Positions 26,828 to 34,840 of a DNA stretch of 64,000 nucleotides are shown here, in pieces. Made by a program: the position numbers and the translations under genes. The stretch is from a virus, in IMG/VR virus record IMGVR_UViG_3300023223_001973, positions 35,694 to 99,693 of that record. The stretch is one strand, 5' to 3'. The notes beneath the pieces were generated by a model. That model did not search any database and was not told the origin of the DNA. It saw only the letters and a list, made by a program, of their open reading frames with translations. Each line of letters starts with the position of its first letter. Position 1 is the stretch's first letter.

Positions 26828-28114
26828 ATGTCGGACAAGAATCCTAACCTTGGTTTCCAGGGCTTGCTTGAGTCCATGAATGCTGTGGAGCTCAATGAAG
26901 AGACTCTCCCTGTGGAAGAGGCCCGTATTAATGAAGTCTTAACTTCTGATGAGCGGAAAGCTATTAATGATTGGCTTGAGCCTTATGACGCTCGGTTGAT
27001 GCCGCATGACTCCTCCGCTGAAGATGATGTGATGATCTCAACTAAGCGTCTTGAGAGTCCTGAGCAGTTTTCTAAGCTCCAGAGTGAGGCTGCGAAACGC
27101 TGGCCTCGCTTTGAATGGGATCAGGGTGGAGATTTCTTAGTGGGTAATGTGAAGGAATCCCGCGTTGATGAGGCTGTCCGTCAGCGTCGTAAGTGGTATC
27201 CTGATGGTACTGTTGAGGAAGAGATTGAGTGGGATGAGGACCACCATATGGCTGCTATGGCTGATGGTGCTAAGCTCCCTGAGAGTCTCGTGAAGGAGAA
27301 CGCTGAGGAGCTGATCGCCAAGTTCGTCCAGTCCGAGCATAAGAAGGACAAGGATCGTTATACCGTTGAGTATGGTGGTCAAACCTACACTGGCGAGAGT
27401 GTTGATGATCTCATCGAGCAGCTGACCTCTAAGGGTCCTGACGAGTCCAAGGTGGAGGAGAATGAGGAATATGATCCTAAGCAAACTCGGGGGGCAAATG
27501 CCGCTAATTGGATTAGGAACCGTTCTCGCGAGACAGGTGGGTGGGTCAATATCCCTTGGGGTGAAGGTGTTCGCTTTGGTTTGACCGATGTTGTTAAGGA
27601 TCAGGTTCCTGAGGGGGAGAAGATTGTTGGTGATCCTTCACAAGAGTGGATTCTTAATCAACCAGATGCTGAGTATGGTGATTATATGTATGAGCCTCCT
27701 CAGACTTTAACAGGGATTTATCTTCCTTATTTGGATGATTTTCAGGGAGATCCTTCTTTTGAGGAGATGATGACTGCCTTGAAAAGGGCAAATGAGAGTC
27801 AGGTAATTGAGCAAGGACCAGGAAGGAGGGGTGGCCCTGGGAGCACTCCTATAGTTCAGGTACCATTTGGTGCTGGTAGTGGCCCTGGAAGGAAAGATGG
27901 TCTGTTGTCGATCTCTGTTGTTAATGACGCTGATCCTCCTGAGTCCTGGCAATGGAACCTGAACATTTTGGTATCTACTGGCGATAGTGTTGAGTTGACG
28001 GGCGTGACTCCGGATTCGATTGAGACATTGATGATTCAGCTTGGACAGGCTAAGGATGAGCTTGCTAAGCAGCCTCCCTTTAAGGACAAGGACGAGTCTC
28101 TCGACTATGCTTAA
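26828..28114 (+). CDS. Multidomain acidic candidate head-cargo protein with internal protease sites
   Basis: A 428-residue protein. ATG at 26828 has AAGGAG six bases upstream. The N-terminus (GFQGLLESMNAVELNE) is a variant of the leader. The protein carries four copies of the E-[SA]-[RKQ]-[VI]-x-E motif: EARINE at 31-36, ESRVDE at 110-115, ESKVEE at 206-211 and ESQVIE at 323-328. They divide it into about five blocks of roughly 75-115 residues. This suggests a polyprotein cut by the head protease. No block has a recognised fold. Confidence 0.75.
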   Translation: MSDKNPNLGFQGLLESMNAVELNEETLPVEEARINEVLTSDERKAINDWLEPYDARLMPHDSSAEDDVMISTKRLESPEQFSKLQSEAAKRWPRFEWDQGGDFLVGNVKESRVDEAVRQRRKWYPDGTVEEEIEWDEDHHMAAMADGAKLPESLVKENAEELIAKFVQSEHKKDKDRYTVEYGGQTYTGESVDDLIEQLTSKGPDESKVEENEEYDPKQTRGANAANWIRNRSRETGGWVNIPWGEGVRFGLTDVVKDQVPEGEKIVGDPSQEWILNQPDAEYGDYMYEPPQTLTGIYLPYLDDFQGDPSFEEMMTALKRANESQVIEQGPGRRGGPGSTPIVQVPFGAGSGPGRKDGLLSISVVNDADPPESWQWNLNILVSTGDSVELTGVTPDSIETLMIQLGQAKDELAKQPPFKDKDESLDYA

Positions 28115-28538
28115 AGATCTTCTCGAAAGACTGACTGAGCAGGAGGAGCCTGTACAAGAACATCTCCCCAAGGCTTGGGGTATTCTATACGCCAACCCCA
28201 ATCCTGATGACTCTCGCAAGCAGTGCCTTAACTGTATAATGTGGTCTAGGGACAACCGTTGCAGCATTCATGAGTCTGATGAGGAGACTACAGAGGATCA
28301 CACCTGTGGGTACCATGTATATGGTAATCCCATGGAGGAGAGGATGGTCCATGAGGGTATGGATGCTGTAACTCCAGACCTGTCTGGCCTTGAACTCATT
28401 CCTGGTGGTACCAGCTGCGACATCTGTGAGTACTATGTGGAGGACTCTTCAACATGCCGTGTGGCTGTTGGAGATGATGGCAAACACTTGCAGGTAGCCC
28501 CCAAGGGTTGTTGTGCACGATGGGATGCTAAGGAGTAG
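28107..28538 (+). CDS. Candidate head-cargo protein with two tandem four-cysteine modules
   Basis: ATG at 28107 overlaps the upstream gene by 8 bases. The leader MLKDLLERLTE ends in L-T-E at residue 11. Two modules follow: C-x2-C-x8-C-x14-C (CLNCIMWSRDNRC to TCGYHV) and C-x2-C-x9-C-x16-C (CDICEYYVEDSSTC to GCCARW). Repeated spacing with aromatic residues after the second Cys suggests zinc or an iron-sulfur cluster of HiPIP-like type. About 143 residues. It is the last gene of the leader-bearing run. Confidence 0.72.
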   Translation: MLKDLLERLTEQEEPVQEHLPKAWGILYANPNPDDSRKQCLNCIMWSRDNRCSIHESDEETTEDHTCGYHVYGNPMEERMVHEGMDAVTPDLSGLELIPGGTSCDICEYYVEDSSTCRVAVGDDGKHLQVAPKGCCARWDAKE

Positions 28539-28540
28539 TA

Positions 28541-29005
28541 GTGTCACGTCTTATCCCACAACAGACCATTGATACCCTTCGCCAGTACTCTACCATCGCG
28601 GTAGACTTGTATGGCATTGACTGCGATCTCTTCATTCCTAAGACTGAGCACCTGGAGATGCAGGAGGAGCTTGATATCTATGATGAGAAACCTGCAGGTG
28701 ATGATGGACTGAAGTATGACTACCACCAGACGACCGTCTATATTGATTGGGCACCCAATATCTATAGGCTTCGTGCCCTTGGCATCTTTGTTGAGGATCA
28801 GAAGCCTATTCTGGCCTGGTTCGACCCTCAGCTTATAGTCCCCAGGAAGTCATACTTCCGGATTAAGCTTGAGTTCCTTCCTAAGGATAGGTTCGCTACT
28901 AATGAGTTTGAGGTTGTAGAGAATGTTATTAAGGCATTGCATGATGCCAGTGTCGTCAATGCCTGGCTGATTGCCCCACGCCGCAAAGAAAAGACCAATC
29001 CGTAG
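28541..29005 (+). CDS. Conserved-looking virion protein, neck or tail region
   Basis: A 154-residue protein starting at GTG 28541 with AGGAG upstream. It has no leader motif, so the cargo run ends before it. It is beta-rich (AVDLYGIDCDLFIPK, SYFRIKLEFLP). Position before the sheath region suggests a head-tail joining protein. No family is recognised. Confidence 0.65.
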   Translation: MSRLIPQQTIDTLRQYSTIAVDLYGIDCDLFIPKTEHLEMQEELDIYDEKPAGDDGLKYDYHQTTVYIDWAPNIYRLRALGIFVEDQKPILAWFDPQLIVPRKSYFRIKLEFLPKDRFATNEFEVVENVIKALHDASVVNAWLIAPRRKEKTNP

Positions 29006-29006
29006 A

Positions 29007-29035
29007 TCACCAACCCAGACAGTCTAGACTGGTGA
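29007..29035. repeat. Inverted repeat with 12-bp palindrome
   Basis: TCACCA at 29007-29012 pairs with TGGTGA at 29030-29035, and CAGTCTAGACTG at 29020-29031 is a perfect palindrome. It lies in the 89-base gap before the nucleotidyltransferase gene. There is no T tract, so it is not a clear terminator. It could be an RNA processing or operator site. Confidence 0.4.
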
Positions 29036-29094
29036 ATTAGGTAAGGATGCATTCAGCTTCTGAGCCTATGTTCTCCTGATAAGGTGTCTGAACT

Positions 29095-30171
29095 GTGACC
29101 GGTCTGCTTGAAAAGCCTCTTCGTTATCATCAGCTTGATCCAGGCAATGTTGTGGCTTTGGATCGAACTTATGTTGTGATGAATGAGGTCGATGGGAGCA
29201 AGATTCTTGTGTCCGCATCAGGCCCTGTCTTGAGGCTAGCCCCAAACGGGTGTCTCTATCGCGGCTCTGAGGTGATTGATCTGGATGAGTCCGCGGTCAG
29301 TTTTCCTCGTCCTACGCTGTCTCCCCTAGTCTGGGACAAGATGGATGATGGCGTCTATGAGCTTAAGCCTGATGTTCGTGGTTCTATTATGAAGAGGCTT
29401 GAGGCCTATCCAGGCTTTAACCTAGTGGATGCCGCTGAGGAGATCCATATTGTAGGAAGTATCGGAACCAACCAGTATGATGATGACTCCGATATTGATG
29501 TCCACGTGGTACCCCGCCTTGATGCCCTTCCTGATAATATGTCTCCTGAAGACTGGGTTACTGATGTTAAGCGCTTTAACCGAGTGGGTTTAACCCATAT
29601 TGGAGACCATCCTATTGAGCTGTATCTTCAGCTTGATAAGAGTCAGGACTTCCTGTCAGATGCTGTCTACGATTTTGATGACAGTGTTTGGAGGGTAGGA
29701 CCTCTTCTTCAGCCTCTGGACTTTGATCCATTTGAGGCTTATGGAGAGGCATATGACTCTATCAAGGAACTGGCTAGGGATACTGATGTTGCTCTTGGTG
29801 AACTGAAGCGTGATGTCATCGATTACCAGGTTGTGCGTGCTGCTATCTTCGAACTCCCACCTGAATATCATTCTAAGCTGCGTGATCGTCTTCAACAGAA
29901 GCTTGATGAGGTAGAGGCGAGTATTGATGAACTCCTGAAGGACAAGAAGGAGTGGATCGAGATGCGTCGTAATGCTTCCAAGCCTCTTACCAAGTCGCAG
30001 GCTATCCAGGATGTGGAGCTGGTCAGGAATTGGAAGGATAAGAATGCAAGGTTTAAGTTCCTGGTTCGCTTCGGCTATGTTAAGCTCATTACTGAGCTTG
30101 AACGCATGATTGAGGACAAAGAGCTGGATGACAGTGAGATAGGTGCTATCCAGCATTTAGTGGGGGTGTAA
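29095..30171 (+). CDS. Nucleotidyltransferase-fold protein
   Basis: A 358-residue protein starting at GTG 29095 with AAGGTG upstream. Near residues 122-140 it has VGSIGTNQYDDDSDIDVHVV, the G-S-x(n)-D-x-D signature of the polymerase-beta-type nucleotidyltransferase superfamily. The C-terminal half is a long charged helix region (LQQKLDEVEASIDELLKDKK). The substrate is unknown: a tRNA, protein or small-molecule transferase, or a toxin-like enzyme, are all possible. It has no cargo-type leader. Confidence 0.75.
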   Translation: MTGLLEKPLRYHQLDPGNVVALDRTYVVMNEVDGSKILVSASGPVLRLAPNGCLYRGSEVIDLDESAVSFPRPTLSPLVWDKMDDGVYELKPDVRGSIMKRLEAYPGFNLVDAAEEIHIVGSIGTNQYDDDSDIDVHVVPRLDALPDNMSPEDWVTDVKRFNRVGLTHIGDHPIELYLQLDKSQDFLSDAVYDFDDSVWRVGPLLQPLDFDPFEAYGEAYDSIKELARDTDVALGELKRDVIDYQVVRAAIFELPPEYHSKLRDRLQQKLDEVEASIDELLKDKKEWIEMRRNASKPLTKSQAIQDVELVRNWKDKNARFKFLVRFGYVKLITELERMIEDKELDDSEIGAIQHLVGV

Positions 30172-30172
30172 C

Positions 30173-30451
30173 ATGGGTGTCAAGGTTACCAAGATGATCA
30201 ACACCAGCCGGCATACGTTGCCTATTATCTTGAAAGGAGGGGAAGCCGTGCAAGTTCCTCCCCGTGGTCAACTGGAGAATGTGGAAGTGGAAAACCTTGA
30301 GAAGAACGAGAAATACTTCCGAGTGCAGCGTGATCTGTCGGAAGTGGGACGGACTCCGCCTCCTGCTCCGTTACAGAACTTGACTGAGGTAGGCAGGAAA
30401 CCACCTCCGGGGGCTAAGCCTGCTCGGAAACGGCGCCGCTTAGACGGTTAG
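30173..30451 (+). CDS. Small Pro- and Arg-rich protein
   Basis: A 92-residue protein whose ATG follows the upstream stop with a GGGGGTG site. It has two near-copies of a short phrase (LSEVGRTPPPAP and LTEVGRKPPPGA) and a basic end (KPARKRRRL). It may be a minor virion protein. No family is recognised. Confidence 0.6.
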   Translation: MGVKVTKMINTSRHTLPIILKGGEAVQVPPRGQLENVEVENLEKNEKYFRVQRDLSEVGRTPPPAPLQNLTEVGRKPPPGAKPARKRRRLDG

Positions 30452-30458
30452 GAGAGGC

Positions 30459-31091
30459 ATGATCGGCCTTACAGATGTAGCAATGGGCCTGTCACTTCTT
30501 AACCGTTTTAAGGATGTAGTGCCGGGTCTGTCTATGGTTAATAGGGACATCGTCTTTGCACCAGAAGACGTTGCTCTACGTGTTCATGCTGAGAGAGTAG
30601 GGGAGGATAACCTTGAGTTCTTGAGCTACTGGCGTGAGGGGACTACGTTCAGCTGGAAGAGGAATCAGTCGGTAGCCGCTAACAAGGGGCTGTTCACTCA
30701 TGTGGAGGATGGAGTCTTCAAAGGATTGTTGGCAGTACCTGTAGACCTGCGTTATCGTGTAGTTTACTGGACCAACAAGAAACGCAGTGCCAATGACTTT
30801 TTCAAGCAATACCTGTTCTGGGTACATGATAATCCTGAGTTATCCTTTAAGATCTTTAAGCAGGAGATTGAGAACTGCCTGGACATGCACTTTGAGGACC
30901 CTACAGAACAGGTCACGGACTGGTTTAAGGACTCTCGCTACTATACAGTTCGTGCTGATATCATGATTGATGGTTACGTGGTGAAGGATACCAGAGACTT
31001 CCAGGTTACCAAAGTTATACTCACTGCTTTCTTAACAGGGGTAGGTGAGGATGTGCAGGCCTTTGTGAGAACGATAACCGAAGGACCCTAG
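30459..31091 (+). CDS. Candidate tail-completion or sheath-terminator protein
   Basis: A 210-residue protein with AGGAGAGG before its ATG, immediately upstream of the tail sheath gene. It is mixed alpha/beta (LRYRVVYWTNKKRSANDFFK, RYYTVRADIMIDGYVV). In T4-like phages the gene before the sheath cluster often encodes a neck or tail terminator (gp15-type). That is inferred from position only. Confidence 0.6.
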   Translation: MIGLTDVAMGLSLLNRFKDVVPGLSMVNRDIVFAPEDVALRVHAERVGEDNLEFLSYWREGTTFSWKRNQSVAANKGLFTHVEDGVFKGLLAVPVDLRYRVVYWTNKKRSANDFFKQYLFWVHDNPELSFKIFKQEIENCLDMHFEDPTEQVTDWFKDSRYYTVRADIMIDGYVVKDTRDFQVTKVILTAFLTGVGEDVQAFVRTITEGP

Positions 31092-31109
31092 TTTTAGGAG
31101 GTATGACCA

Positions 31110-32672
31110 ATGGGTTTCTACGTATCACCTGGCGTGTTTACAAGAGAGATTGACCTTAGTGACATTGTTCCTAATGTTGCTACGTCAATCATGGCTCTCG
31201 TCGGTGCGCCTAACAGAGGCAACATTGATGAGCCTGTCCTCATCACCAACCTGGAGCAGTTCTACCGGGAGTATGGTGAGCCGGTGGTAGGAAACTACTT
31301 TGGTTATGCAGGCCTTGGTTATCTGACTCATGGTCAGCAGCTCCAAGCTATGCGTGTGGTCAATGGTGCACTGGTTGGTGGTCTTGAGATCAAGGAGGCT
31401 GGCTCCTCTCAGGATAATGCTGCCTTTGTTGTTGGCGAGGCTGACCCCACGACTCATTCCTTCGGTCTGGATGGTCTTTTAGCTATCTTCGCCAAGGACC
31501 CTGGGGTCTGGAATAATGGCCTCAAGATTATCTTGGACAATATCGATACCACGGAGCATACCTTTGACATCTCGGTGTTTGAGGTCAATGTTGACAACGT
31601 GGATGTGCTGAAGGAGAAGTTTACGGGATGCTCCCGTCAGACCAAGTTGGATGGGTTTGGCATCCAGGCCTTTGTCGAGGAGCGGGTTAACGAGTTCAGC
31701 AATTATATCCGGGTGCTGGACAATACCGCCGAGGTTGACACCATCGATCCAAAGGAGCAGGCTACCGCACTGGCTATGGCTGGTGGTACCAACGGTGCTG
31801 CCGTAACGGACGGCATCGTGAACATAGGATGGGATCAGTTTGCCAACCCTGAAGTAATCAACATCAATCTGTTGGTAAGTGGTGTGGCTCCGACGGTGGC
31901 TATCTCTAACAAGATGATTGCCCTTGCTGAGTCCCGGCTGGATTCTATAGCCCTCCTGGATATACCACTTACTGATAATACTGTGACAGAGATGACGACT
32001 TACCGCAGTACCACCCTTAATGCAAATACCAGCTATGCTGCCCTGTACAGTCACTGGATCAAGATATTTGACCAGTGGAATGATCAGGTGGTCACTATTC
32101 CATCTACAGGCTTCGTGGCAGGGCAGTTTGCCTTCAATGACTTCATCAGGGACCCCTGGTTTGCGGCTGCTGGATTCAACAGAGGTCGCTTGAATGTCCA
32201 GGGTGTGAATGTGGTCTTCTCGGAGGGTGACCGTAACACGCTCTATCCTGTTCAGATCAATCCCATCCAGTCCTTTAAGGGTGAGGGTATTGTGATTTGG
32301 GGAACCAGGACTCTCCAGGTCAAGCAGTCTGCTCTCAGCCAGATCAGTATTCGACGGATGCTGATTACTATTGAGAAGTCTGTATCCACGGCTCTCAAGT
32401 TCTTCGTCTTCGAGCCTAACGATGATGCAACTCGCCTGCGGATTACCTCGATGGTTGAGGAGTTCTTAGAAGTGGTCTTGCAGCGTCGTGGTCTGGAGGA
32501 GTTCTCGGTGGTCTGTGATGAGACCAATAATACTCCTGCTGTGAGGGAGAGGGGTGAGCTGCTTGTTGATGTGTTCATCAAGCCTGTCTTCCCTGCAGAG
32601 TTCATTCAGCTCAGTATGATCATCACCCGTCTTGGTGCAAGCTTCGAAGAGACACTTGCTCTGGGAGCATAG
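31110..32672 (+). CDS. Contractile tail sheath protein
   Basis: A 520-residue protein with TTAGGAGG before its ATG. The start MGFYVSPGVFTREIDLS and the following ALVGAPNRGNIDEPVLITN are typical of myophage sheaths. The C-terminal domain (NDATRLRITSMVEEFLEVV, then GELLVDVFIKPVFPAEFIQL) matches the conserved sheath core that wraps the tube. The sheath contracts to drive the tube into the host. The tube gene follows. Confidence 0.93.
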   Translation: MGFYVSPGVFTREIDLSDIVPNVATSIMALVGAPNRGNIDEPVLITNLEQFYREYGEPVVGNYFGYAGLGYLTHGQQLQAMRVVNGALVGGLEIKEAGSSQDNAAFVVGEADPTTHSFGLDGLLAIFAKDPGVWNNGLKIILDNIDTTEHTFDISVFEVNVDNVDVLKEKFTGCSRQTKLDGFGIQAFVEERVNEFSNYIRVLDNTAEVDTIDPKEQATALAMAGGTNGAAVTDGIVNIGWDQFANPEVININLLVSGVAPTVAISNKMIALAESRLDSIALLDIPLTDNTVTEMTTYRSTTLNANTSYAALYSHWIKIFDQWNDQVVTIPSTGFVAGQFAFNDFIRDPWFAAAGFNRGRLNVQGVNVVFSEGDRNTLYPVQINPIQSFKGEGIVIWGTRTLQVKQSALSQISIRRMLITIEKSVSTALKFFVFEPNDDATRLRITSMVEEFLEVVLQRRGLEEFSVVCDETNNTPAVRERGELLVDVFIKPVFPAEFIQLSMIITRLGASFEETLALGA

Positions 32673-32702
32673 TTTATCTTTGACGAGTAATGGAGGTCTG
32701 TC

Positions 32703-33257
32703 ATGGGTAGAATGTCAGTTCAGACTCTTAAGGCTAACCTGCAGAACCCTGCCAGGATCTATCTATGGGAGATGTTCATTCCTATCGTTCCTGGTGGTGG
32801 TGACATTGATGCTCTGCGGACTCGCTGCCAGACTTCCGTCATTCCCGGGGTATCAAGTGGAAATATCCACATTGACTACAAGGGCACGGGAGGGTTCAAT
32901 GTGCCTGGTAGACTCCGGTTCCCGCAGACGATTACTCTTGAGTTCCTTGAGGGGGAAGATAGTAAAATCTTCGATACCATCAACAGCTGGCGTCAGCTGA
33001 TCACAGATCACCTCCTTGGTGTTGGTGAACCTGATGTTGTCGTGAAGGTTCCCATGTATCTGAAGCTCATTACCAAGCAGGATACAGAGTGGAATGGTAC
33101 TCTGTTCCAAGGTGCCTGGCCACAGGACCGGGCTGATGTCCCTCTAAATTACACCACAGATGCGGAGGTCAGGTTCTCGGTTACCTTCCAGTATGACTTG
33201 TGGACTCCGATATCCACAGCGGCCGGGGCAGATCAGGTCTCGCGTCTCGTCGTTTAA
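32703..33257 (+). CDS. Tail tube protein, T4 gp19-like
   Basis: A 184-residue protein with TGGAGG before its ATG, directly after the sheath as in T4. LQNPARIYLWEMFIPIV, PGVSSGNIHIDYKG and TLEFLEGEDSKIFDTINSW match the gp19-type tube fold. It stacks in hexamers to form the inner tube. Confidence 0.88.
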   Translation: MGRMSVQTLKANLQNPARIYLWEMFIPIVPGGGDIDALRTRCQTSVIPGVSSGNIHIDYKGTGGFNVPGRLRFPQTITLEFLEGEDSKIFDTINSWRQLITDHLLGVGEPDVVVKVPMYLKLITKQDTEWNGTLFQGAWPQDRADVPLNYTTDAEVRFSVTFQYDLWTPISTAAGADQVSRLVV

Positions 33258-33275
33258 GAGACATTGGGAGACTTG

Positions 33276-33935
33276 ATGGCCACACTTAGGTCATTATTAG
33301 GTTTAAGTCTGACAGCTAACCTCCAGAGGAACTACCTCTGGGAGGTTACCATGCCTGCCCTCGATCCTCGGGGGAATGCAAGGGCACAACAGGCCTCGTC
33401 AGCGTCTATAGCCACAGCCCTCTTACCTGGTGTCCAAGGTATTCGGCTTGATCCTGGATCTGAATCTAGCAAATATCAGACTCCTCAGACAGCTGAAGAA
33501 GTGAGTATAAGATGTGCCACCGTGGGTGTAGGGGATTATAGGTTTGATGTCCAACCATATCGAATTGGACCTGTTCACCTTAAGTTTGCAGGTCTAGGTA
33601 CCATAGACGTACTTAGATTAACATTCCGTGAGAATGAAGTGGGGATAGTTCGTGGCTACTTTAATGAGTGGCTGAACCAGATGGTTAATGGTGATGGCCT
33701 CTATAGTGAGAAGAATCATTATTCTCGTACGATATCTATTCAACTGCTTAATGTACGAGGTCAGAGGGAGCTACGTCTTGATTGTAGAGGTTGCTTCCCG
33801 CTTGGAAAGCCTAGATTCGACTTAAGCTTTTCTGAAGACAACTATGTTATCCATAGGATAGACTTCGCTGTGGATCGAATTGATCATCAGGAAGCCGAGG
33901 GCTTCCGGTTATTTAGGGCACAGGGAATTCTCTAA
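33276..33935 (+). CDS. Second tube-like protein (tube initiator or baseplate-tube junction candidate)
   Basis: ATG at 33276 with GGGAGA upstream; the in-frame TTG at 33264 lacks a site. The 219-residue protein repeats the plan of the tube protein: NLQRNYLWEVTMPAL near the start, a central LRLTFRENE with a helix, then VRGQRELRLDCRGCFP in the region matching the tube's last strands. It is probably a gp19-fold paralogue forming the first or last ring of the tube (gp54/gp48-like role). Confidence 0.7.
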   Translation: MATLRSLLGLSLTANLQRNYLWEVTMPALDPRGNARAQQASSASIATALLPGVQGIRLDPGSESSKYQTPQTAEEVSIRCATVGVGDYRFDVQPYRIGPVHLKFAGLGTIDVLRLTFRENEVGIVRGYFNEWLNQMVNGDGLYSEKNHYSRTISIQLLNVRGQRELRLDCRGCFPLGKPRFDLSFSEDNYVIHRIDFAVDRIDHQEAEGFRLFRAQGIL

Positions 33936-33951
33936 GTGAAAGGAATGTAAG

Positions 33952-34752
33952 ATGGAGAATGAGGACACTTTCCTCGAGTTGGAGCTGCCTTCTAAGCTGT
34001 TACCCTATCGAGACCTGAAAGTAACCAAGATTGAGGCACGGGTGATGAGGGGGTCAGATGAGAAGATTCTGGCTGAGATGACCTCGGATAACATCGAGCG
34101 TCAGACTCTTACCTTATTGACCCGAATCATACGAGGAATTGATCCTGCTGAGTTAACGCTTGGTGATCGTCTGGTGTGCATGCTCTGGAACACTATTAAC
34201 TCTTATACCAAGGACTATCCGATTGATGGTGCCATGTGTGCTCACTGTCTTAAGAAGAGTGATGGCATCATACTGGACTTACAGGAGCTGGAGACGGTAG
34301 ACCTCCCTGATGACTACCTTGAGCCGTTCCCTGTGGAGTTGCCAGTTTGTGGTCAGAAGGTTATGATGCGGAGCTATCGAATCAAGGATGAGCTCCAGTT
34401 CAATCGGTATGAGAAGAATGCTACGGCTGAGCAGGATGATATCTGGCTCTATAAGCTGGCTCTCAGCATTGTTGATGATAAGACAGTATGGGATAGGGTG
34501 GAGTGGCTGAAGACACAGTCTACTAAGGATCTTGCTATGATGAGGGCCTTTCATGAGAAGTACTCTCATGGAGTGAAGCTTATCTCTAAGTTCACCTGTA
34601 CTCATTGTGAGGAGGAATCTCCGACGGAGGTTCCCTTTCGTCCCCAGTTATTTATTCCGGATGGTGCCACTGTTGCCAGATCTGTTGGAGCGGAACTTCG
34701 CCCTAATGTACCATCTAAAGATCCCAATCCAGTACCTGGAGCAGTTGGATAG
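33952..34752 (+). CDS. Candidate tape-measure chaperone or gp26-like protein with zinc motifs
   Basis: A 266-residue protein with AAAGGAA before its ATG. Paired CxxC motifs (MCAHCLKK near residue 95 and TCTHCEEE near 219) could hold zinc, and the interdomain text (LDLQELETVDLPDDY) resembles T4 gp26-family proteins. It sits directly before the tape-measure gene, where tail assembly chaperones lie. The final part overlaps another open frame (34607-34837) that may be reached by ribosomal frameshifting. Confidence 0.65.
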   Translation: MENEDTFLELELPSKLLPYRDLKVTKIEARVMRGSDEKILAEMTSDNIERQTLTLLTRIIRGIDPAELTLGDRLVCMLWNTINSYTKDYPIDGAMCAHCLKKSDGIILDLQELETVDLPDDYLEPFPVELPVCGQKVMMRSYRIKDELQFNRYEKNATAEQDDIWLYKLALSIVDDKTVWDRVEWLKTQSTKDLAMMRAFHEKYSHGVKLISKFTCTHCEEESPTEVPFRPQLFIPDGATVARSVGAELRPNVPSKDPNPVPGAVG

Positions 34753-34837
34753 GTCGGAGCTGGCTTGGTACTACAATCGGCTTCATAGGCAGAAGCAGGA
34801 TGAGAAGGAGGCCTCGGATCCTCCTGGAGATTTTTAG
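34706..34837 (+). CDS. C-terminal extension frame, possible frameshift product of the chaperone gene
   Basis: This frame is +1 relative to the upstream gene and overlaps its last 47 bases from ATG 34706; the open frame itself starts earlier, near 34607. It encodes MYHLKIPIQYLEQLDRSE, then LAWYYNRLHRQKQ, a convincing helical sequence. The ATG has no good ribosome site (GGAG is about 17 bases away). A +1 slip, for example at CCC-AAT near 34722-34727, would fuse it to the upstream protein. Tape-measure chaperones of many tailed phages use frameshifting. Alternatively it is a separate short gene. Confidence 0.5.
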   Translation: MYHLKIPIQYLEQLDRSELAWYYNRLHRQKQDEKEASDPPGDF

Positions 34838-34840
34838 TTA

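Noticed and set aside
28041-28106. Longer start for the two-module Cys protein
   Set aside because: The extra 22 residues lie inside the upstream gene and lack a ribosome site; the ATG at 28107 restores the shared leader.
29095-29130. Cargo leader on the nucleotidyltransferase (MTGLLEKPLR)
   Set aside because: It lacks the (V/I/L)-x-E ending at residues 11-13 and the spacing of hydrophobic residues seen in the cassette.
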